Below are positions 58,501 to 64,000 of a stretch of 64,000 nt of DNA, in pieces. The stretch covers positions 590,320 to 654,319 of the forward strand of contig NZ_LMUR01000022.1 in assembly GCF_009765825.1 (NCBI RefSeq). The letters run 5' to 3'. The position numbers were made by a program, and so were the translations under genes. Source of the stretch: Granulicella sp. L60. GTDB taxonomy: Bacteria; Acidobacteriota; Terriglobia; Terriglobales; Acidobacteriaceae. The notes under the pieces are model-generated. The model ran no database searches, had not been told where the DNA came from, and worked only from the letters and a program-made list of their open reading frames with translations. Numbering within the stretch: position 1 is the first letter of the stretch; each line of letters starts with the position of its first letter.

Positions 58501-60389
58501 CGTACCGTGCGCGAAACATGGATGGGGTGCATGATGTGTTGCTGCGGATCGGTGATTTGACTTGGGGAGAGTTGCGTCTGCGATGTGTAACGGACGAGGT
58601 TGCAGATTCAGTGGTGAAGCTGATGCGGGCGCGGCGGGTGTTGGAGATTCAGATCGCGGGTGAGAGACGGGTGATTGCGGTGGAAGATTCGGCGCGATAC
58701 CGGGATGCGCTGGGCGTGCCGTTGCCGCCGGGACTTCCTTCCGTTTTTTTGCAGGAGGTGCCGGATGCGGCGGTCGATCTGCTGCGGCGGTATGCGCGGA
58801 CGCATGGGCCGTTTACGATACATGAGGCTGCGGTGCGGTTTGGCCTGCCGGTAGATGGCGTGGAGTCGGTGTTGCAGCGGCTTGTGCAGGCTGGAAGGAT
58901 CGTTGAGGGAGGGTTTCGGCCGGGAGGTATTCACCGGGAGTGGTGCGATAACGAGGTGCTGCGGTCGATCCGGCGGCGGTCGTTGGCACGGCTGTGCAAG
59001 GAGGTTGAGCCGGTGGAGCAGAGGACGCTGGCGAGGCTGTTTACGCGTTGGCAGGGAGTGGTGCAGCCGAGGCGGGGGTTGGATGCGCTGCTGGATGTGA
59101 TCGAGAATCTACAGGGCGCGCCGCTGCCGGCTTCCATCTTGGAGAGGGAGATCTTGCCTGCGCGGCTGGTGGGGTATAAGGCATCCGACTTGGATACGTT
59201 GATTGCTGCGGGTGAGGTGGTTTGGGTTGGGTTCGACCCGATTGGCGAGAGGGATGGCAGGATTGGGCTGTATCTTGCGGAGAAGCTGACGGCGCTTTGG
59301 CCGATCGCTCCTGCACAACCGGTCGAGCGGGCGTTGCGGGATGAGGCTGGAAAGATCATCGTCGCGTCGGTGGCTGAGGTTAGCAAAGAAGCGGAGATCG
59401 TTGAGTATCTGAAGGGACGCGGAGCTTCGTTTTTTCAGGACCTTCATGACGGTATAGGTGGCGGCTATCCGGGGGAGACGCTAGAGGCGTTATGGAATCT
59501 GGTTTGGAAGGGGATGCTGACTAACGATGGCATGGCTGCGCTGCGAGCGTATTGCGAGAGGCCTGCGGCTAGTGGGTCGCGGAAGCCGGCGCGGAGGGTG
59601 CATCAGCAGGCTGGAGGCTTTCGTTCGCGGCGGACGACTCCGCCGACGGCGCAGGGACGATGGGCGCTAAATGCGGCGGCGTTTATGACGGACCGATCGC
59701 CTACGGAGTGGAGTCACGCGATGGCGCAGCAGTTGTTGACGCGGTATGGATTGGTGTTTCGCGAGACGGCGCATGCGGAGAACCTGCCGGGCGGGTTTTC
59801 GGCGATCTATGACGTGATGAAGGCTCTGGAGGAGAGTGGGAAGGTTCGGCGTGGATACTTTGCGGCGGATCTTGGGGCGACGCAGTTTGCGATGCCTGCG
59901 GCAGTGGATTTGTTGCGCACTCTGCGCGTGCCGCAGCAGGGAGACAATGGGGAGATGCTGCAGCTGGCGGCTACCGACCCGGCGAATCCATACGGCGCGT
60001 TGTTGCGTTGGCCGGCGGCTCCGGATGCAGGGTCGTCGCTGACAAGGAGTGTGGGGGCGAGGGTGATTCTTTGCGATGGGGCGGTGGTGGGCTATCTGCG
60101 GAGAGGGAATCCGAATCTGCAGGTATTTTTGCCGGAGGAGGAGCCGCAGATGTCGCAGGTGGCACGGAGTGTGGCGGAGTTTCTGGTGTCGCGGGTGCAT
60201 GAGGATGAGGATGCGAGTGGTCGGGGTGGGATGTTGATCGCTTCTGTAAATGGTGTTGCGGTGGCGGAGCATTGGATGGCGCGGTTCTTGTTGGATGCGG
60301 GGTTTGCGGCGGGGGCGATGGGATTCAACGTGAGGCGCGGGTTGCCGCCGCTGCCGGGTGGGCGTGGCGAGGTGAGGGTGAATGCCTGA
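55539..60389 (+). CDS. lhr: Lhr-type large DEAD/DEAH-box helicase
   Basis: This 1616-residue ATP-dependent DNA helicase belongs to the Lhr family. The superfamily 2 core has Walker A LAPTGTGKT around 73-81, Walker B VDEIH at 196-200, motif III GLSATQRP and motif VI QRIGRAGHQVG near 445-455. The winged-helix and Lhr core domain follow. The long C-terminal extension (about 880-1616) makes it a full-length Lhr. Lhr translocates 3'-5' on single-stranded DNA and is linked to DNA repair. The gene overlaps a Nei-type glycosylase gene by 8 bp, the pairing also known from actinobacteria. Confidence 0.92.
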   Translation: MMRRSASSSKKKMSAEGAGLVEPPQDLAAAGNAALALFHPITAKWFRAVFDGPTAPQVEGWPAIARGESTLILAPTGTGKTLTAFLWCLDKLMMRTAPEQGRGCRVVYLSPLKALAADVERNLRSPLVGIANMAKREGIEVRMPEISVRTGDTSPKERARFKRHPGNILITTPESLYLLLTSEAGEALRSVETVIVDEIHALVPSKRGAHMALSLERLEALTGRKLQRIGLSATQRPLEEVARFLGGAEASEYVGDIDTNVSQQLEVEAETNSVLMEVAGREGSAVESGVGAPRFRPVTVVNAGARKLLELTVEVPVEDMARLGEIQEQPSGPASQGPKRTSIWQSIHPRLLEIIQGRTSTLIFVNARRVAERLAGALNELAGEQIARAHHGSLAATQRTEIEELLKAGKIKALVATSSLELGIDMGAIDLVIQIEAPPSVASGMQRIGRAGHQVGAPSHGIIFPKYRADLIACAAVTRAMHEGHVESTRFLRNPLDVLAQQMVAVIAHPPLNVADAERRTKHTSEEEESPGISYAALFALVRSAAPFAGLSQSAFDGVLDMLAGRYPSDEFAELRPRITWDRTRNWITPRAGVKRIAILNGGTIPDRGTYGVFLAGQRSKPVRVGELDEEMVFESRTGDTFILGASAWRIDEITHDRVLVTPAPGEAGKMPFWHGDQAGRPLEFGRRIGTLVRELRDAPRNVAVARLTTEHDLQPGAAENVLRYLADQELATVVVPDDRNIVIERVRDELGDWRVCVLTPFGSRVHAPWAMAVTAKLRAVSGQEVETMWSEDGFVLRFPETEEAPAVEPILMEAEEAAELVLRQLGSTALFAAKFRESAARALLLPRRRADGRTPLWQQRKRAYDLLSVASRYASFPILLEAYRECLRDVFDMPALMETLRGIGSRSLRVHTVDSRTPSPFASALLFSYVANYIYDGDAPLAERRAQALSIDQDQLRELMGDADLRELLDVHAIEETEEQLQCLAETYRARNMDGVHDVLLRIGDLTWGELRLRCVTDEVADSVVKLMRARRVLEIQIAGERRVIAVEDSARYRDALGVPLPPGLPSVFLQEVPDAAVDLLRRYARTHGPFTIHEAAVRFGLPVDGVESVLQRLVQAGRIVEGGFRPGGIHREWCDNEVLRSIRRRSLARLCKEVEPVEQRTLARLFTRWQGVVQPRRGLDALLDVIENLQGAPLPASILEREILPARLVGYKASDLDTLIAAGEVVWVGFDPIGERDGRIGLYLAEKLTALWPIAPAQPVERALRDEAGKIIVASVAEVSKEAEIVEYLKGRGASFFQDLHDGIGGGYPGETLEALWNLVWKGMLTNDGMAALRAYCERPAASGSRKPARRVHQQAGGFRSRRTTPPTAQGRWALNAAAFMTDRSPTEWSHAMAQQLLTRYGLVFRETAHAENLPGGFSAIYDVMKALEESGKVRRGYFAADLGATQFAMPAAVDLLRTLRVPQQGDNGEMLQLAATDPANPYGALLRWPAAPDAGSSLTRSVGARVILCDGAVVGYLRRGNPNLQVFLPEEEPQMSQVARSVAEFLVSRVHEDEDASGRGGMLIASVNGVAVAEHWMARFLLDAGFAAGAMGFNVRRGLPPLPGGRGEVRVNA

Positions 60390-61293
60390 AGGGGACACCA
60401 TCTATCGGGCTGCGCGGGCGCTGCAGAAGGCTTTGGGTGGGAAGGTAGTAACCGGGTTTGAGACGGGGCTGGCTAAGTTGGCTCGGGTTAATGATGATTC
60501 TCCGCTGGTGGGTCGTGTGGTGGAGAAGGTGGAGTCGCGGGGCAAGTGGTGTTTGATTTTTTTCTCGGGCGATTTGATTCTGGTCACGCATATGTTGATG
60601 AGCGGAAGCTGGCATCTGTACCGCACGGGAGAGAAATGGTGGATGGGTCGCGAGAGGATGCGCGTGGTGATTCGCACGGCCGATTGGGAGGCGGTGGGGT
60701 TCAATATTCCGGTGGCGGAGTTCCACACGGTGCGGTCGCTGGAGCGGAGTGATCAGGTGCCTAAGCTGGGGCCGGATATTCTTTCGGAGGAGTTTACTAT
60801 TGGGCGCGGGGTGGAGCGGCTGGCTGCTTATGGGAGAGAGAATCCTGAGGCGGAGATTGCGGTGGTGTTGTTGAATCAGCGGGTGCTGGCGGGGCTAGGG
60901 AATGTTTATAAGAGCGAGGTTGCATTTGCCGCTGGAGTGAATCCATTTCGCGCGATGAGGACGATTACGCCGCGCGAGATGGAGGTGATGGTGGAGGTAT
61001 CGCAGCGATACATGAAGGCGAATGTGGTGGATGGAGCGGGGGACGGGATTGTGACTTACTCGGGGAACCGCCGAACGACACACTCGTCGAACCGGGAGGA
61101 GAGGCTTTGGGTGTATGGGCGGCAGGGGCAGGAGTGTAGACGGTGTGGGACGCTGGTGATGATGAGGAAGCAGGGAGTGCAGGCGCGGTCGACGTATTGG
61201 TGCCCGGAGTGTCAGCCGTGGGTTGGGATGGGTGAGACGGCTGCTCCGGTAGGGAAGACAGTAGTCACGCGGCGCGGGAAGATTGGGTGCTAG
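60382..61293 (+). CDS. nei: Nei/Fpg-family DNA glycosylase
   Basis: The 303-residue base-excision enzyme has the N-terminal PEGDTIYRAARAL (catalytic Pro after Met removal and Glu3), which is the Nei (endonuclease VIII) form. The helix-two-turn-helix includes LNQRVLAGLGNVYKSEV. The C-terminal zinc finger has four cysteines (CRRCG, then WCPECQ). It removes oxidised bases and nicks the strand. Overlap with lhr points to joint expression and a shared repair task. Confidence 0.92.
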   Translation: MPEGDTIYRAARALQKALGGKVVTGFETGLAKLARVNDDSPLVGRVVEKVESRGKWCLIFFSGDLILVTHMLMSGSWHLYRTGEKWWMGRERMRVVIRTADWEAVGFNIPVAEFHTVRSLERSDQVPKLGPDILSEEFTIGRGVERLAAYGRENPEAEIAVVLLNQRVLAGLGNVYKSEVAFAAGVNPFRAMRTITPREMEVMVEVSQRYMKANVVDGAGDGIVTYSGNRRTTHSSNREERLWVYGRQGQECRRCGTLVMMRKQGVQARSTYWCPECQPWVGMGETAAPVGKTVVTRRGKIGC

Positions 61294-61305
61294 CGGTAGA
61301 GCGAA

Positions 61306-63891
61306 TTATTGAGGTGGGGGCGCGGGTTGAGGCTGTTTGTCTTTGCCTCCGCCGAAGATCTTCTGCAGGAAGTTTTTCTTCTTTGGCTGGGCGGGTTGTG
61401 TTGCGTCGGGAGCGTTGCCGTCGGGGGGAGTGTTGGGCACGGTTCTAACGATGGGTGCGGCTGGAGTGGGCACGGATGGGTTGGTGTCCGGGGCGGATGG
61501 CTTGCTGCCTCCGATGCCGAAGATCTTCTGGATGAAGTTCTGCGGATTTTCGCCCATCTGGCTGCAGGTGTTGACAGGAGCGGTGCCGTCGAGGAAGGCG
61601 ACATAGAAGCTGTTGCTGGGGCAGGTTGGGTCGGCGAGCAGGCTGCTGGGTTTGTCGATGCGGGCGACGGTGACGCCTTGTGGCGGGGTGAACGATTTCA
61701 CGTCGGAGTACTGGGGGAGTTGGATGGCGCGCTTCATGAACTCAGCCCATATCGGAGCGGCGGCGTGTGCGCCTTCGATCTTGACGTCGGTGTAGTCGTC
61801 GTTGCCGACCCAGATGATGCAGATGAGGTTGGAGGTGTATCCGGCAAACCATGCGTCGTGGCTGGTGCCGGTCTTGCCAGCGCCAGGACCTACGAAGCCA
61901 TGTTGGCGGACGGCTGCTGCGGTGCCGTAGGTCATCGCTCCTTCGAGTAGAGACTGGGTGAGGTACGCGGCGCGGGGATCCATCACCTGCTTCGCCTCGG
62001 GGGAGAAGTCGGAGACGATATCGCCGTTGGGGTTGCGAACGGAGGCCAGCATCCAGGGAGTGAGGTGGACGCCGTTGTTTGCGAAGACGGTATAGGCGCC
62101 AGCCATATCGATCGGCGTGGCGTTGTAGGAGCCGAGGGAGACCGACGGTGTGCCGCGGGCGTTGGTGATGCCGGAGGCGCGGGCGAGGGCGGCGACGTTG
62201 TCAAAGCCGACCTTTTGGCCGAGCTCGATGGTGGCGTTGTTGAGCGAGTGGGCCAGTGCGTAGGCTGCGGTGACTTCGCCGCGGAAGTCACCTTTGAAGT
62301 TGTTGGGAGTGTAGGTCTGGCGACCGTTGTCGTAAGTGAAGGTGGTGGGCTCGTCTTCGAGTTGGGTGAGCGCGGTAAAGACGCCGCTGTCGCCGAGCGA
62401 CATGTTATTGAGGCTGGTGTTATAGGCCGCCGCGTAGACGAAGGGTTTGAAGATGGAGCCGGTCGGTCGCTCGGAGACGGCGTGGTTGAGCTGCGATACG
62501 CCGTAGTTGCGGCCGCCGACGAGAGCGAGGATCTGTCCGGTGTGCGGATTGATGGCGACGAGGGCGACCTGCGGATAGGTGATGGGGCCGGGCTCTTCGC
62601 CCTTGGGGGTTTTGTGTTGCTTGCGGACGATCTCGTCCACGTTGCGCATGCCGACCTCGACGGCTTCGGAGGCGGCGCGCTGAAGGTCGGGGTCGAGCGA
62701 GGTATAGATGCGGAGGCTTTGGTGAGAGAGGTCCTGATCGCCGATGCGTTTGACGAGCTGATCGTGGACGAGATCGACGAAGTAGGGAGCTTCGCTGCCG
62801 TCGATATTGGGTGGTGCGAGGCGAAGGGGTTCGGCTTTGGCGCGGTTCGCTTCGCTCTCGGTGAGAGCGCCGGTCTCGACCATAGAGTCTAGGACGAGGT
62901 TGCGACGTTCCATGGAACGCTCGGGGTGCCGGTAGGGGTTGAGGCGGCTGGGGGATTGAATGGTGCCGGCGAGGAGGGCGCACTCGGCGGTGTCGAGCTG
63001 GGAGAGATTCTTGCCGAAGAAGGTCTGGGCGGCCTCGCCAAAGCCGTTGATGGCGTAGCTGCCGCGCTGGCCGAGGTTGATCTGGTTGGCATACATCTCG
63101 AAGATCTGCTTCTTGTTGAAGCGGGCTTCGAGCTGGAAGGTGATCATGATCTCGCGGAGCTTGCGCGTGATCTTTTTCTCCGGAGAGAGGAAGAAGCCGC
63201 GGGCCAGTTGCTGGGTGAGGGTGGAGCCGCCGCAGCTCATGTGGTGCGAGACGATGTCTTCGAAGCCGCACTTGGCGGTGCGGAGATAGTTGATGCCGCC
63301 GTGCTCGAAGAAGCTGCGGTCTTCGATGGCGATGACGGCCTGGACGAGGTGCGGGGGGATCTCGTTGTAGCTGACGAGGCGGCGCTTGGTGCGGTTCTTG
63401 TCTTCGGAGAGGGCGGTGATGAGCTGGGGCTCGAGCTCGTAGGCGCTGAGCGCGACGCCGTTTTCTGCGGTGATGCTTTGGACGACCCCCCCCTCGGTGT
63501 TGATGGTTGCGCCGTCGGTGGTGTGGAAGCTCTCGGCGCCGGGCTTGATGAAGATGTTGTCGCCGTTGAGCTGGAAGGTACCGAGCTGTGGATTGGCGTT
63601 GTAGCCAGCGTGGCGGAGGTCGGTAGCGATGGCGGAGGCGGAGAGCTTCTGGCCGTCGCGGACCTCGCGCGGTGCCGCATAGATCTGCGAGACGCTGGCG
63701 AAGATGGGGCCGGCGGCGAGGCGGTCGTCGACGACCTGCTGGTAGTGATAGTAGAAGTAGCCGAAGACAGAAGCGCCGATGACCAGGACGGCAAGTGCCG
63801 CGATGAGTGCGACGCGCAGAAGTTTGGAATGAAAGCTCGAAGACTTCAGAGCGTTACGCGCGGTGTCGCCATATTTGAGTTTGACTGCCAA
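61306..63891 (-). CDS. Class A penicillin-binding protein (PBP1 type)
   Basis: The 861-residue bifunctional cell-wall synthase has an N-terminal membrane helix (about 26-48) and a UB2H-like region (about 60-150). The GT51 glycosyltransferase has Glu190 in [11 protein letters not shown] and later the [11 protein letters not shown] motif. The transpeptidase has Ser479-x-x-Lys482 (TGSIFKPF), SLNN and KTGTS. The presence of UB2H suggests the PBP1B lineage. The C-terminal 90 residues are Pro/Lys-rich with a repeated NF(I/L)QKIFG motif. The start is TTG 63891 with a weak GAAAGA. It is convergent with nei (12-bp gap). Confidence 0.92.
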   Translation of the reverse strand: MAVKLKYGDTARNALKSSSFHSKLLRVALIAALAVLVIGASVFGYFYYHYQQVVDDRLAAGPIFASVSQIYAAPREVRDGQKLSASAIATDLRHAGYNANPQLGTFQLNGDNIFIKPGAESFHTTDGATINTEGGVVQSITAENGVALSAYELEPQLITALSEDKNRTKRRLVSYNEIPPHLVQAVIAIEDRSFFEHGGINYLRTAKCGFEDIVSHHMSCGGSTLTQQLARGFFLSPEKKITRKLREIMITFQLEARFNKKQIFEMYANQINLGQRGSYAINGFGEAAQTFFGKNLSQLDTAECALLAGTIQSPSRLNPYRHPERSMERRNLVLDSMVETGALTESEANRAKAEPLRLAPPNIDGSEAPYFVDLVHDQLVKRIGDQDLSHQSLRIYTSLDPDLQRAASEAVEVGMRNVDEIVRKQHKTPKGEEPGPITYPQVALVAINPHTGQILALVGGRNYGVSQLNHAVSERPTGSIFKPFVYAAAYNTSLNNMSLGDSGVFTALTQLEDEPTTFTYDNGRQTYTPNNFKGDFRGEVTAAYALAHSLNNATIELGQKVGFDNVAALARASGITNARGTPSVSLGSYNATPIDMAGAYTVFANNGVHLTPWMLASVRNPNGDIVSDFSPEAKQVMDPRAAYLTQSLLEGAMTYGTAAAVRQHGFVGPGAGKTGTSHDAWFAGYTSNLICIIWVGNDDYTDVKIEGAHAAAPIWAEFMKRAIQLPQYSDVKSFTPPQGVTVARIDKPSSLLADPTCPSNSFYVAFLDGTAPVNTCSQMGENPQNFIQKIFGIGGSKPSAPDTNPSVPTPAAPIVRTVPNTPPDGNAPDATQPAQPKKKNFLQKIFGGGKDKQPQPAPPPQ

Positions 63892-64000
63892 TGTTTGTCT
63901 TTCTTTGACGTTTAGAGAGCGGTTGCAGGAAGCGGGTTGCGCAGCGTCGAGGTGATTTGGGAGGTTACCCTGGACGTGATGTCTTGGATGGAGACTTCTT

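Overview
The window looks like a chromosomal segment of an Acidobacteriota soil bacterium of the Terriglobia (Granulicella, Edaphobacter or Terriglobus type). This is inferred from high G+C, strong use of G- and C-ending codons, a PEP-CTERM protein, a GspE/PilMNO secretion-pilus locus, and dispersed repeats built on a GATCCCTGCGGG-like core. No rRNA, CRISPR array, transposase or integrase is visible. One tRNA is present (Arg, anticodon TCG).

Layout. 1-10.9 kb: start of a Tat-exported protein, GH57 glucan branching enzyme, BON/glycine-zipper lipoprotein, YtxH and DUF948-like envelope proteins, mnmA and rpiA separated by a large nested inverted repeat, a Tat-exported flavin amine oxidase with an exported RidA protein, two small membrane proteins and an ErpA-type Fe-S carrier. 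11.1-16.4 kb: two TetR regulators, each divergent from its likely target (an AhpD-like protein; a DHA2 drug exporter) with palindromes between them, plus an RluA-like protein. 16.4-26 kb: a type II secretion/type IV pilus-like locus (gspF, then gspE-pilM-pilN-pilO-pilP-like-pseudopilin), interrupted by lipoprotein, exported-protein and hdeD genes. 26-28.7 kb: a mosaic BNR-repeat exported protein, a tiny zinc-ribbon protein and a PEP-CTERM protein with a sigma-54-like promoter.

28.7-36.6 kb is the most striking part: an apparent genomic island integrated at the 3' end of tRNA-Arg. The intact tRNA lies at the right end, and an exact 52-bp copy of its 3' half lies at the left end. The cargo is a tightly packed operon of two CrtI/CrtN-type desaturases, an aldehyde dehydrogenase, a PlsC-like acyltransferase and a family 2 glycosyltransferase. 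These are the activities needed for a glycosylated, acylated C30 carotenoic acid of the staphyloxanthin type, but there is no carotenoid synthase, so the host must supply the C30 substrate.

36.6-50.2 kb is host metabolism: HAD phosphatase, TlpA-like thioredoxin, a second glycosyltransferase related to the island one, a pterin operon (two PTPS paralogues and folE), truB, a tesA/ybbA/ybbP-like set, galK-galT, and cdd-deoA. 50.2-55.4 kb is a compact chemosensory operon cheA-cheW-cheY-cheB-cheR without a receptor. 55.5-63.9 kb holds an Lhr helicase overlapping a Nei-type DNA glycosylase, then a class A penicillin-binding protein.

Start codons were moved from the longest open frame where a Shine-Dalgarno (SD) sequence or family length favoured a later start; each case is stated.
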